26,787 bases of DNA from Deltaproteobacteria bacterium (GCA_030640695.1 DAOWIX010000061.1:1-26787), one strand, 5' to 3'; positions 17,281-25,446 are shown, counted from the first letter of the stretch. The notes: generated by a model not told the origin, from the letters alone. Numbers and translations are program-made.

Positions 17281-17517
17281 TTACTCATCCTTAAAGTTTC
17301 TATCGAAGAACGCATTGTGAACAGTTTCTTCGTCTTCAAGCAATATAACTCGTAGATATTTTTCTTCAGCCTCAATTTTTGCCCATTTTCTAATTCGACC
17401 ATCAGATTGCTTCTCTATATGGAGGGGATTTTTAATAGTGAAAGCAATCCACTCATCTTTTATGCACGCTCTGTCAGGTCTTTGACGTGTATAAAGAAAA
17501 TACTGCGTATATTTCAT
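17281..17517 (-). CDS. Conserved small protein paired with DUF2283
   Basis: This 78-residue protein has a recognisable pattern (YTRQRPDRACIKDEWI, DGRIRKWAKI, LRVILLEDEETVHNAFFDR) that I recall from short proteins encoded directly before DUF2283 genes in cyanobacteria and other phyla. It may be related to DUF4258/BrnT-like small folds, but I cannot confirm that by eye. It is the first gene of the bicistron. No clear promoter or strong Shine-Dalgarno is visible upstream. Function unknown; a toxin-antitoxin or regulatory pair is a hypothesis. Confidence 0.75.
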   Translation of the reverse strand: MKYTQYFLYTRQRPDRACIKDEWIAFTIKNPLHIEKQSDGRIRKWAKIEAEEKYLRVILLEDEETVHNAFFDRNFKDE

Positions 17518-17568
17518 TTATTTCACATCTCTGTGTCAATCCAGTACACATAGAGAAAGTTAAAAGGG

Positions 17569-18714
17569 CTACGACTTATTATCAGCAACCGGCACAGCTT
17601 CTACCGGCACTGTCAGCAGGTCACCCTCGACGGTTGCAACAAAACTTCTGACCAGGCTGCTGGTTGCCCGACGGATCGCTTTAGCGATCAGTTTGCGGTA
17701 CTCCTGATCAGCATAGATACTCTCAGGAATCACTTCGACCTCGGAACGATTACTCCAGACCAGGCGACCGGTGCGGGCATCCTGAACCATGATCCGGATC
17801 TGAACAACCGCCCGTGGCACCTTTCCGCCGTTATGAGCGAGATAGGCGGCCCTAGCGCCGGCAACCCCCCATAAAGCTGTATTTAATGCATGATAGTCGG
17901 TAGTACTGGTTACAGTTGGGCCAAAAAGAGGGTGCCCTGAGGTTTCAGTCTTGGTTTTTTCATCAAAAGGGAAATTTTTATTGGCACTGCCGACTGCGGT
18001 ACCGAGAATACCACCGATCGCCATTTTGTCCATCAATTCATAGTTCTCAGATTTTGCAAGGCCGAAAAGCATGCGTTGACTGCTGTTAAAAAAGAAGGGC
18101 AGCATTCCAACATGGAAGGGGTTGAAATCGTCTTTGGCGACCCCTTTTTCAAATTCAATTAGACGGCCTCGGATAATATAGTCGGCACCAAAGAAATCGC
18201 CGATCTTGGCTACCTCCTGACTGCTTAAGGAGATGTGCAGGGCACTACCTTGGGATCCGGAGTCAACTTTCAATTGCTGCTTCTCTCTCTTTTCGAGATC
18301 TTCATTCCGGGTAATCGCGTAATTAAGCTCCTCGACCATCGCCGCCGACCAGTCACCACTTTCAGCTTCGGAACGCATATAGTTATTGTTAGGTGTATCA
18401 GCAAAGAAAATTTCAGGAGGCTCAATGATATGTTCACTCAGAAGATAATCAACCACATCCTCCTCCAGAGCCGTCATCAGGCCATAGCGGGAAAACTCGT
18501 CTTCTAAAGCTTCGGTCACCAAGAGATTGCGCCGCCAATAGAGCTCCGGGCTTGAATCCGGAGTATAGTCAGCAAAAGGCATGATCACCACCCGTTTACC
18601 GGATGGCATAATTCTTTCGGTCGGGACTGGACTTAAAGTCTCTTTTGTTACCTGACCACATGAGACCGACATCAACACCATAACTACGATAAAGGCAACG
18701 TATCTAAGTTTCAT
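17569..18714 (-). CDS. Putative outer-membrane-type lipoprotein, CsgG/LpoB-like fold suspected
   Basis: This 381-residue predicted lipoprotein starts MKLRYVAFIVVMVLMSVSC, with the lipidated cysteine at residue 19. The stretch RVVIMPFADYTPDSSPELYWRRNLLVTEALEDEF, the central GDFFGADYIIRGRLIEFE and the later VQIRIMVQDARTGRLVWSNRSEVEV give the pattern of CsgG/LpoB/GNA1162-type periplasmic lipoproteins (early MPF, a GADYIIRG strand, then D..TG..VW). Family membership is my inference and the function is unknown. The start is ATG 18714 because GGGAGGAG lies just upstream; the longer frame from 18744 lacks one. It is transcribed alone or with the small gene pair that follows. Confidence 0.75.
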   Translation of the reverse strand: MKLRYVAFIVVMVLMSVSCGQVTKETLSPVPTERIMPSGKRVVIMPFADYTPDSSPELYWRRNLLVTEALEDEFSRYGLMTALEEDVVDYLLSEHIIEPPEIFFADTPNNNYMRSEAESGDWSAAMVEELNYAITRNEDLEKREKQQLKVDSGSQGSALHISLSSQEVAKIGDFFGADYIIRGRLIEFEKGVAKDDFNPFHVGMLPFFFNSSQRMLFGLAKSENYELMDKMAIGGILGTAVGSANKNFPFDEKTKTETSGHPLFGPTVTSTTDYHALNTALWGVAGARAAYLAHNGGKVPRAVVQIRIMVQDARTGRLVWSNRSEVEVIPESIYADQEYRKLIAKAIRRATSSLVRSFVATVEGDLLTVPVEAVPVADNKS

Positions 18715-18783
18715 CGTCCAAACTCCTCCCGCTAGGGATATCATGTTTCCTAACCCACTAATGAATAATGCTTAATCCTGCAA

Positions 18784-18821
18784 TCCATAACAATGAAACT
18801 TGCCAATGTCAACTAATTAGT
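18784..18821 (-). promoter_or_regulatory. Candidate sigma-70 promoter with overlapping palindrome
   Basis: On the minus strand TTGACA (18812-18807), a 17-base spacer and TATGGA (18789-18784) precede the lipoprotein gene, with a predicted start near 18777. The 10-bp palindrome ACTAATTAGT (18812-18821) abuts the -35 element and could be an operator. The -35 is perfect; the -10 is weak. Confidence 0.45.
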
Positions 18822-18973
18822 CAATATTACAGCGAAATCACATTACTGAATCTATTTTTTTCAGGCTTGTAATCAAAAACTGGAAACTTTTCTAAAAAAA
18901 TAGCCGCAATCGGCAAAAAGATTCCTGCGCCCTTAAAGACTTGTAAATTAAAGCAATCCATGTACCATAAACT

Positions 18974-19007
18974 AAAAAAGGGCTCCCGTTGCCCGGAAAC
19001 CCTTTTT
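18974..19007 (-). terminator. Terminator of the gap-pgk-tpiA-secG operon
   Basis: The left arm aaaaaagggctcccg (18974-18988) pairs with the right arm ending in cccttttt (up to 19007), with two internal mismatches and a short loop. Read on the minus strand the stem is followed by a T run, 25 bases after the secG stop. Confidence 0.75.
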
Positions 19008-19031
19008 AAAAGAATGCTTATTTGAACTGTT

Positions 19032-19415
19032 TTATTCGCTTTTCGGTGCCTCAGAATTATCCTGACTTCCGGATTCTGCGGGTTTCTCCAACGGCGTCTC
19101 TGCCACAGGGGCAACCGGAGTTGCAGGGACTGCAGGAGTCTCAATCGCAGGCTGGGTATAATCTTGCATCACGGTACCCTTGGCCCGATGTGCCGACATC
19201 ACGGTCAGAGAGATTGATGTAATCATGAAAATGGTTGCCACAATTGTAGTTAGACGGGTAAAAAACTTACCGGAACCGGAACTACCAAAAAGGGTTTGAC
19301 TACCGCCGCCCCCGAAGGCCGCGCCCATACCACCGGCACTGCCGGACTGAAGCAGAATCACGACGATCAGAATGAGACAGACAATTACATGAATAGCAAT
19401 AAAAAAAGAGGTCAA
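19032..19415 (-). CDS. secG: SecG, preprotein translocase subunit
   Basis: The 127-residue inner-membrane protein has two transmembrane helices (about 3-24 and 54-74) separated by the conserved loop LLQSGSAGGMGAAFGGG and QTLFGSSG. The Pro/Glu/Ala-rich C-terminal tail (about 85-127) is a common lineage-specific extension. SecG associates with SecYE and assists SecA-driven export. The start is TTG at 19415, supported by GGAG at 19424-19427 (8-base spacing); no ATG or GTG is available before the first helix. Its position directly after tpiA is common in bacteria, and it is the last gene of the operon. Confidence 0.93.
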   Translation of the reverse strand: MTSFFIAIHVIVCLILIVVILLQSGSAGGMGAAFGGGGSQTLFGSSGSGKFFTRLTTIVATIFMITSISLTVMSAHRAKGTVMQDYTQPAIETPAVPATPVAPVAETPLEKPAESGSQDNSEAPKSE

Positions 19416-19545
19416 AATATTATCTCCACTTTATCTTTCTAAAAAAATTAACCGGCCTTACAACATTGGAACGGGCGCACTTACCAATAAGTACGAGAAA
19501 AGTCAAGAATAAAGAAGAGGACGCAATCAATATTTCACAACACCA

Positions 19546-20289
19546 TCAAGCCATGGCGATCTGCAGGAACGACTCAGGATTAAGCGAGGCGCCACCGACC
19601 AAAAGACCGTTAACTTCAGGCTGGGCCAAAAGTTCAGCCGCATTTTCAGGCTTAGCACTGCCGCCATAAAGAATCGGCACCCTCTCACCCCAGGAAAATT
19701 GAGAGACTAAAAATTCTCGGATATGGAGATGCATGGAACGAGCATCTTCCGGGGTCGCGGTTCGCCCAGTGCCGATAGCCCAAACCGGTTCATAAGCGAC
19801 AATCAATTGACTGTCGGGAAGCTCGGCCAGACCACAACGCAATTGACTGATAACCACGTCAAAAGCCTCGCCGCCCTGGCGCTGATCCAGACTTTCACCG
19901 ACACAGAAAATCGGTATCAGACCACCACTGACTACAGCGTTCACCTTCTGCCGGAGAAGGTCATCCCTCTCACCAAATATCTGGCGACGTTCAGAATGAC
20001 CAACCAAAACATATTCAGCCCCGACATCCTTGAGCATCGCCACCGAAGTTTCGCCGGTAAAAGCTCCGGCCGCCTGAAAAGCACAGTTCTGGGCCACCAA
20101 ACCGATGCCGCTACCGGCACAACGCTGAGCTAACGCCGAGAGCAACGTAAAGTTTGGAGCCAACAGGAGCTTTCTTGATAGCTCTTTCCCTTTAAGTCTC
20201 GTCAACAGAGTATCGATGAAACCTTGACCTTGAGTCAAGGTCAAATTCATCTTCCAGTTACCGGCGATAATTTGTTCAATTACAGCCAT
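19546..20289 (-). CDS. tpiA: Triosephosphate isomerase
   Basis: The 247-residue cytosolic TIM-barrel enzyme interconverts dihydroxyacetone phosphate and glyceraldehyde 3-phosphate. All catalytic residues are visible: Lys13 in AGNWKMN, His98 in VGHSERR, Glu167 in YEPVWAIGTG, and the phosphate-binding YGGSAKPEN and GLLVGGASL loops. The ATG at 20289 shares its A with the pgk stop (TGATG), giving translational coupling; AGGGGAAGAG just upstream is the ribosome site. A GTG one codon earlier is possible but less likely. The protein is complete and canonical. Confidence 0.96.
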   Translation of the reverse strand: MAVIEQIIAGNWKMNLTLTQGQGFIDTLLTRLKGKELSRKLLLAPNFTLLSALAQRCAGSGIGLVAQNCAFQAAGAFTGETSVAMLKDVGAEYVLVGHSERRQIFGERDDLLRQKVNAVVSGGLIPIFCVGESLDQRQGGEAFDVVISQLRCGLAELPDSQLIVAYEPVWAIGTGRTATPEDARSMHLHIREFLVSQFSWGERVPILYGGSAKPENAAELLAQPEVNGLLVGGASLNPESFLQIAMA

Positions 20290-21509
20290 CACTCTTCCCC
20301 TAAAGATCCATTCCTACAAGTTTCAAGAGCTTTGACAGCGGGCAGCACTTTACCCTCCATCAATTCGAGAAAGGCCCCGCCCCCGGTAGATATATAGGAT
20401 ATCCGGTCAACCTCACCAGCCTTGTGGACAGCAACATCGGTATCCCCGCCACCGACAATCGTCAGCGCATAGGTACTGGCAATATTATGCACCATTCCCA
20501 AAGTACCACGACTGAAAATCGGTATTTCGAAAACCCCCATCGGGCCATTCCAGACAATCGTCTTAGAGTCCTGTATAACCTCATTAAACAGGGTTGCGGA
20601 GGCCGGACCAATATCAAGTCCCATCCAATCTTTAGGAACCTCCTGAACCGGTACCACCCGGGTCTCAACATCGGGAGCGATACGGGGGGCTGCGACACAA
20701 TCTACCGGCAGATAGAAACGAACCCCCCGAGCAATCGCCTGATCAAAGATTTCTCGGGCCTGATCGACCATGTCCATCTCAATCATAGATTTTCCCAGAC
20801 CGAAACCCTGCCCTTTAAGAAAGGTAAAGGCCATCGCCCCACCGACAATTATCCGATCAACCGTATTAAGCAGGTTTTTAATGGCGTACAATTTACTCGA
20901 CACTTTGGATCCACCAATAACGGCAGTCAGGGGCCGAAGCGGGTTTTTCAGGGCTCGGGCAAAATAGTCGAGCTCTTCACGCATTAAAAAGCCCCCCAAA
21001 CAGACGGGAACAAAGTCGGTCACCCCGACAACTGAAGCATGAGCCCGGTGGGCGGTAGCAAATGCATTATTAACATAGATATCGATGCCGGTGGCCAGAG
21101 CTTTGGCAAACTCGAGCTCATTTTCAGTTTCCCCAGAATAAAAGCGCAGATTCTCCAGCATGATAACCTTGCCGGGAGCGGCCGCTGCAATTGCCTTTTC
21201 GACCTTTTCCCCGATACAGTCATCCAGAAAGAGCACCTCTTTTTTCAAGAGTCGACCCAATCTTTTAGCTACCGGTTCGAGGGAGTATTTGGGCACTACC
21301 TTACCCTTGGGGCGCCCCATGTGGGTCGCCAGAACAATTGTTGCTCTCTCATCCAATAGATAGTTTATACTTTTAAGCACTCGACGAATACGAACATCAT
21401 CGGTAATATTGCCGTTATCATCCATGGGGACGTTAAAATCGACCCGCATGAGGATCTTTTTCCCTTCATAAAAACCTTCTGGAACCTGATCAAGATAACG
21501 AACGCTCAT
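20289..21509 (-). CDS. pgk: Phosphoglycerate kinase
   Basis: The 406-residue enzyme transfers phosphate between 1,3-bisphosphoglycerate and ADP. Substrate-binding motifs are RVDFNVP (22-28), HMGRPKG (63-69), LENLRF (118-123) and TAHRAH (152-157). The nucleotide side shows GAMAFTFLKGQG, NGPMGVFE and STGGGAFLELMEG. One difference from the usual pattern is Asn148 in YVNNAFATAHRAH, where most family members I recall have Asp (NDAFGTAHRAH). The ribosome site AAGGGAG lies seven bases before the ATG. Upstream lies a 321-base spacer that contains a MITE-like element; downstream tpiA overlaps. Confidence 0.96.
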   Translation of the reverse strand: MSVRYLDQVPEGFYEGKKILMRVDFNVPMDDNGNITDDVRIRRVLKSINYLLDERATIVLATHMGRPKGKVVPKYSLEPVAKRLGRLLKKEVLFLDDCIGEKVEKAIAAAAPGKVIMLENLRFYSGETENELEFAKALATGIDIYVNNAFATAHRAHASVVGVTDFVPVCLGGFLMREELDYFARALKNPLRPLTAVIGGSKVSSKLYAIKNLLNTVDRIIVGGAMAFTFLKGQGFGLGKSMIEMDMVDQAREIFDQAIARGVRFYLPVDCVAAPRIAPDVETRVVPVQEVPKDWMGLDIGPASATLFNEVIQDSKTIVWNGPMGVFEIPIFSRGTLGMVHNIASTYALTIVGGGDTDVAVHKAGEVDRISYISTGGGAFLELMEGKVLPAVKALETCRNGSLGEE

Positions 21510-21532
21510 TTAATCACTCCCTTAAAAACAGT

Positions 21533-21560
21533 GGTCAGTCGCCAGTAGTCAGTCGCCAGT
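21533..21560. repeat. Four tandem heptamers upstream of pgk
   Basis: The heptamers ggtcagt, cgccagt, agtcagt and cgccagt follow one another at 21533-21560; they also read as a 14-bp unit repeated exactly (21534-21547, 21548-21561). They lie in the pgk leader, just upstream of its ribosome site on the minus strand. Confidence 0.85.
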
Positions 21561-21639
21561 AAAACCCAGCCAGTGTTAAAACGGAACCCGACAAGCGATT
21601 TTTATTTTTTAGGCTGCCTTGACTTTTAAATCACTAACA

Positions 21640-21832
21640 CAACAGTTGACGAACTCGTAAAAAGTCACGGGATGGCGTCGTAAAAATTTCGATAGACAAG
21701 ATGTTGTGGTCTCCCAGGCGCGAGACCATACATGTAGTATGTCGAGTGTCTGGGAGACCGACAACGCCCGAAGGAAGTGCCCTTGGGGTGCAACGCAGGA
21801 TATCGGAACTTTTTACGACGCCATCAACAGTT
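21640..21832. mobile_element. MITE-like palindromic element with 8-bp direct repeats, between gap and pgk
   Basis: The direct repeat CAACAGTT (21640-21647 and 21825-21832) flanks a 177-bp non-coding element. Its ends are related inverted repeats (left gacgaactcgtaaaaagtc, right complement atggcgtcgtaaaaagtt). Just inside, a perfect 16-bp inverted repeat gatggcgtcgtaaaaa pairs 21671-21686 with 21810-21825. The centre has a strong stem (21703-21717 with 21750-21765, one bulged base) topped by catac/gtatg. There is no transposase, so it would need one in trans. The right direct repeat overlaps the gap stop codon, so the insertion sits exactly at the gene end. Structure seen; mobility inferred. 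Confidence 0.7.
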
Positions 21833-22847
21833 AACTCAATCCAACTTTTTCCGCGACATAGAGGGTCAAGTCATTTAGGCGACAGGCATAACCCCACTCA
21901 TTATCATACCAGGCCATCACCTTGACCATAGTTCCGCCAATAACATTGGTCAAGGGAGCATCGATAATCGAGGAGTTGGGATTCTGGTTGAAATCAAGAG
22001 AGACCAAAGGCTCATCGGAGACTGCAAGGATGCCTTTCAACTCACCAGCAGCAGCCTTACGAAAAGCGTCGTTAACCGCCTCTTTAGTGGTAGCTTTTTC
22101 ACTTTCAAAGACGAGATCAACCATTGAGACATTAGGAGTCGGCACACGCACCGCCAGACCGTCAATTTTACCTTTCAACTCCGGCAGTACCAGGCCAACT
22201 GCGGCGGCGGCTCCGGTCGTTGTCGGAATCATCGACATCGCCGCAGCTCGGGCGCGACGCAAATCTTTATGACGGGAATCCAAAATCTGCTGATCCCGGG
22301 TATAGGAGTGAATGGTTGTCATCATCCCTCTTATAAAACCAAAATTCTCGAGTAGCACCTTAGCGGCCGGAGCCAGACAGTTGGTTGTACAAGAGGCATT
22401 GGAGATAACATAGTCTTTCGCTGTATCGAAAACAGTTTCATTGACCCCGAGAACAATGGTTGCATCAGCTCTCTTAACAGGTGCCGAAACCACCACCCGC
22501 TTAACCCCAAGACCGAGAAAAATCGAGGCTGCTTCCCGGTCGCGATAGAGCCCGGAACACTCCATAACAATATCAATTCCCAGCTCTCGCCAAGCCACAT
22601 CTTTGGGATCGCGACTCGCGATCAACTCAATCCGCTTGCCGTTAACCGTCAAAAATTTATCTCCAGCGACAATCTCCGCATCAAGACGACCAGCGACTGA
22701 GTCATATTTCAAAAGATGGGCCATAGTCTGAGCATCATCTGTGGTACTGACGATCGCCTTAAAGTTAAAACGATCATCATCAACGGCTGCCCGCAGGCAA
22801 TCCCTACCAATTCTGCCAAAACCGTTAAGCGCAACATTTACAGCCAT
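21831..22847 (-). CDS. gap: Glyceraldehyde-3-phosphate dehydrogenase, type I
   Basis: The 338-residue enzyme oxidatively phosphorylates glyceraldehyde 3-phosphate. NGFGRIGR (8-15) forms the dinucleotide loop. Cys153 in SNASCTTNCLAP and His180 in TIHSYTRDQ are the catalytic pair, and DLRRARAA, PTTTGAAAA and WYDNEWGY are intact. The region after the second strand reads KAIVSTTDDAQT, where NAD-specific enzymes usually have an IND-type motif with the ribose-binding Asp, so cofactor preference may be relaxed or NADP-leaning. ATG 22847 is chosen because GGGAGGGAG precedes it; the frame open to 22883 has no ribosome site. A palindromic element is inserted at its stop codon. First gene of gap-pgk-tpiA-secG. 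Confidence 0.95.
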   Translation of the reverse strand: MAVNVALNGFGRIGRDCLRAAVDDDRFNFKAIVSTTDDAQTMAHLLKYDSVAGRLDAEIVAGDKFLTVNGKRIELIASRDPKDVAWRELGIDIVMECSGLYRDREAASIFLGLGVKRVVVSAPVKRADATIVLGVNETVFDTAKDYVISNASCTTNCLAPAAKVLLENFGFIRGMMTTIHSYTRDQQILDSRHKDLRRARAAAMSMIPTTTGAAAAVGLVLPELKGKIDGLAVRVPTPNVSMVDLVFESEKATTKEAVNDAFRKAAAGELKGILAVSDEPLVSLDFNQNPNSSIIDAPLTNVIGGTMVKVMAWYDNEWGYACRLNDLTLYVAEKVGLS

Positions 22848-23041
22848 AACTCCCTCCCTACAGCTAAAAGGAGTGCGAATCAAACTCTCTTCGCATCCCC
22901 CAAATTATATATCTCGCCACTACAAAAAACCGGTCTACAATTCAAGATTCCAGACGGTACATTCACCGGCCCAGTTAATTGCATAAAAAAGTACATTAGT
23001 CAATCATTGATCAACTTGAAATTGACAATCATCCTCAAATA
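22848..23041 (-). promoter_or_regulatory. gap upstream region with -10-like box and dyads
   Basis: On the minus strand TATATAAT lies about 50-60 bases before the gap start and is the best -10-like box, but no good -35 accompanies it. The leader contains a 6-bp hairpin (tgcgaa 22874-22879, ttcgca 22890-22895). Further upstream a 6-bp dyad (gtcaat, attgac, about 22999-23026) encloses the palindrome TTGATCAA. No operator can be named. The forward-strand open frames here show no family-like sequence. Confidence 0.3.
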
Positions 23042-23042
23042 A

Positions 23043-23076
23043 CAAAAAAAAACGCCGCAGTCAAAACTGCGGCGTT
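23043..23076 (-). terminator. Terminator after ccsA
   Basis: aacgccgcag (23051-23060) and ctgcggcgtt (23067-23076) form a perfect 10-bp stem around tcaaaa. The adjoining A-run on the plus strand reads as a T tract on the minus strand, 36 bases after the ccsA stop. Confidence 0.92.
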
Positions 23077-23112
23077 TAAGAGATCGTCAGAAAACAAAAC
23101 TTCAGTTAAAAA

Positions 23113-23958
23113 TCAACCACCACCATAACTGTGCAAGCCCGAGAGCAGTAAATTCACCCCAAGATAAGTAAAAAGAACTGCGACAAAACCGATAATTGAG
23201 AGGGTTGCAGCCTTCACTCCGCGCCAGCCGCGGGTAATACGGGCATGCAGAAAGGCAGCATAGATAAACCAGGTAATCAGTGACCAGGTCTCTTTCGGAT
23301 CCCAACTCCAGTAGGTACCCCAAGCGTAGTTGGCCCAGGCCGCTCCAGTCACAATCCCAATGGTCAACAGGGGAAAACCGATTGCAATCGTTTTATATAC
23401 AAGTTCATCGAGAATTTGTGAGGTCGGAAAAGTGGCCAAAAGCCCACCCGCACCTTGACGATCTTCATAGCGTTTCTTCAATATATAAGTAAAACTCACG
23501 CCACAAGAGACGGCAAAAGCGGCATAACCAAGAAAACAGGTGACGACGTGCGAGATCAGCCAGTTACTCTGCAGAGCCGGCACCAACGGCTGAATGGTCT
23601 CATTGACACTTGGTGAAATTGAGGCGTAAGCCATACTGAGAAAAGCAAACGGCGTCACAAAAGCTCCCAGGATCGAGAGCTTATACTTATATTCAATATA
23701 GAGATAGAGCATAATAATCGTCCAGGAGAAGAAGACCAGCGACTCGTAGAGGTTGGACATCGGCGCATGCCCGATTCCCAGTTCATAGGACTCATACCAG
23801 CGTAGTCCAATAGCCACCGTCTGGGCCAAAAATCCGGCCAACGTAATGACCGTGGCCAGGCGCGCCACCAGAGGCTTTCGAAAAGCTAAATAACCAACAT
23901 AAACCACCATTGCCGCCAGGTAGATAAAGGTTACGATACTAAAAATATATGTATTCAT
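23113..23958 (-). CDS. ccsA: CcsA/ResC-type cytochrome c biogenesis (heme handling) protein
   Basis: The 281-residue protein has about eight transmembrane helices and the tryptophan-rich WWD signature WGTYWSWDPKETW (about 216-228), which defines heme-handling proteins. With ResB it forms the System II (Ccs) heme lyase, exporting heme and attaching it to CXXCH motifs outside the inner membrane. Likely heme-ligand histidines lie in GHAPMSNLYES, in LISHV and in the AAFLHAR segment after the WWD loop. It follows resB by 81 bases in the same direction and is closed by a strong terminator, so the two form one operon. Naming varies between CcsA, CcsB and ResC. Confidence 0.93.
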   Translation of the reverse strand: MNTYIFSIVTFIYLAAMVVYVGYLAFRKPLVARLATVITLAGFLAQTVAIGLRWYESYELGIGHAPMSNLYESLVFFSWTIIMLYLYIEYKYKLSILGAFVTPFAFLSMAYASISPSVNETIQPLVPALQSNWLISHVVTCFLGYAAFAVSCGVSFTYILKKRYEDRQGAGGLLATFPTSQILDELVYKTIAIGFPLLTIGIVTGAAWANYAWGTYWSWDPKETWSLITWFIYAAFLHARITRGWRGVKAATLSIIGFVAVLFTYLGVNLLLSGLHSYGGG

Positions 23959-24039
23959 TGCTGATCCTTAAAAAATATTTCCCTAAAACAGTAAACTAGA
24001 AATCACGAAACCCGAAGTTATTTTGATTTCTCCAATAAA

Positions 24040-25446
24040 TTAATCCCAAGTCTTGATCTTTTCCGCCCACTCCTTAAACTCCAACTCAAAGGAGGGCTGA
24101 TTCTTATTGGCATTGCCAACCAAAACTAGTTGCAAACGCTTAGGGTTATCGGCATCATAAGCCAACCGCAACCACAAACGCCGATGCGACATGAAGAAAG
24201 CGATATAGAGCCCTAAGATCATCATAATGCAACCGATCCAGACGACCCAGACGCCAGGATCTTTATTGACCTGCAAACCAGTATAGAAAAGTTGCTCAAT
24301 ATTTTTGAAGGTACAAAATTCAGAAGTTTTGCCATTCTCTTCGCCAAATTTGGGGAAACGCAGGAAAACCCAAAACTGATAAGGCTTAACCCCCTTACCC
24401 GGATCCCGCAGAACCATAACTGAGGGGCCCATCCGCATATAGTTTTCCTCAAACTTCAACACCTCAATCCAACCCCAATTCTCAGGCAATCGCAACGGCC
24501 GGCCCACCTCTAACTTCAATGGCAAGACCAGACCGGTATCCCGAAAATTAAGCTCCAGATCAACGATCCCGCCATAGGATCCGTAGCTCGACTGATAGAA
24601 TGTAAAACCCTTATAGGAGATCGGATGGTTGACCTCAATAATTTTCTCTTTTACGGGTTTTCCATTATCATAAATTATCAAATCACTGGAGTACTCTTTA
24701 GGCCCACCACTCTCATAAAATTCGACCGCAAAATCGCGGCACTCAACTGAAAAGCCAAGCTCTACCAGAGTCCGCTGATCCCCATAAGTATAAAAGCTGG
24801 TGACTTTTTCACCTTCAGGAATATTGGCAAAACCCTTGATACCAAAAAGAGAACCGATGATTCCACCGGCAAAGATAACCAGGATACTCAAATGAACAAA
24901 ATAGACCCCCAACCGGGACCAACGACCTTTTTCAGCCACATAGTGAAATTCCGAACCATTTACACCCTCTTTCTTTGACCATTGCCAGTTTCCCGACCAC
25001 AGACCTTCAAGGCGGGGAAGCAAATTTGCCGGGTCATCCGGCATTACTTTCCAGGAACGACGCCAAACTAAAGCCGGAACCGAAGCCTTCTCCAGAGTTT
25101 TGTCAAGCAGCCTGGTTGGATGCGAAAAAAAACGCCACGTCCTGGGGAAATGCTTCCAGGAACAGGCGATCAGATTGATAGTCAAGAGTGCCAGAATCAA
25201 GACAAACCACCAGGAGTGGTACATATCCAGAAAACCAACCGCCTTCAAGGTCGCATAAGTTGACTCCTTATAGACCTTGAGATAATCATCGCGTAACATA
25301 TTCTGCGGAATCACGGTCCCGATAATCGATACCAGAGCCAAGGTTATCAGCAGAAAGATGGTCAACTTCAACGACGAAAAGAAAGCCGCCACGCCGCTGC
25401 CCAAAGACCCTTTTTTATTTATCTCTTTTTTATCTGTCACTTTCAA
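24040..25446 (-). CDS. resB: ResB/Ccs1-type cytochrome c biogenesis protein
   Basis: The 466-468-residue protein has three N-terminal-half transmembrane helices (SLKLTIFLLITLALVSIIGT near 25-45; WWFVLILALLTINLIAC near 80-95; VYFVHLSILVIFAGGIIGS near 175-195). A large periplasmic domain follows, with the conserved EVNHPISYKGFTFYQSSYG stretch, then a last helix near 400-420 (VWVVWIGCIMMILGLYIAFFMSH). It partners CcsA in System II heme attachment. The open frame begins with TTG at 25446, but GTG at 25440 sits eight bases from AAAAGGG and is the better-spaced start. The two cytochrome genes just upstream are likely substrates. Confidence 0.93.
   Translation of the reverse strand: MKVTDKKEINKKGSLGSGVAAFFSSLKLTIFLLITLALVSIIGTVIPQNMLRDDYLKVYKESTYATLKAVGFLDMYHSWWFVLILALLTINLIACSWKHFPRTWRFFSHPTRLLDKTLEKASVPALVWRRSWKVMPDDPANLLPRLEGLWSGNWQWSKKEGVNGSEFHYVAEKGRWSRLGVYFVHLSILVIFAGGIIGSLFGIKGFANIPEGEKVTSFYTYGDQRTLVELGFSVECRDFAVEFYESGGPKEYSSDLIIYDNGKPVKEKIIEVNHPISYKGFTFYQSSYGSYGGIVDLELNFRDTGLVLPLKLEVGRPLRLPENWGWIEVLKFEENYMRMGPSVMVLRDPGKGVKPYQFWVFLRFPKFGEENGKTSEFCTFKNIEQLFYTGLQVNKDPGVWVVWIGCIMMILGLYIAFFMSHRRLWLRLAYDADNPKRLQLVLVGNANKNQPSFELEFKEWAEKIKTWD

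Larger units (their letters stand above)
18715..19031 (-). other. Intergenic region between secG and the lipoprotein gene
   Basis: These 317 bases contain the secG terminator (18974-19007) and a promoter for the lipoprotein gene (18784-18812). I see no coding sequence: frames here lack ribosome sites and family-like sequence. Confidence 0.6.

Noticed and set aside
18827..19144. 105-residue minus-strand frame at the end of secG
   Set aside because: It overlaps secG in another frame and contains the secG terminator.
19416..19545. tRNA gene near secG, as in some genomes
   Set aside because: No cloverleaf or T-loop consensus is present; only a small 8-bp hairpin without a T-run.
22716..23042. 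Plus-strand frames opposite the gap leader
   Set aside because: Antisense to the gap start and its upstream region, with no recognisable protein pattern.
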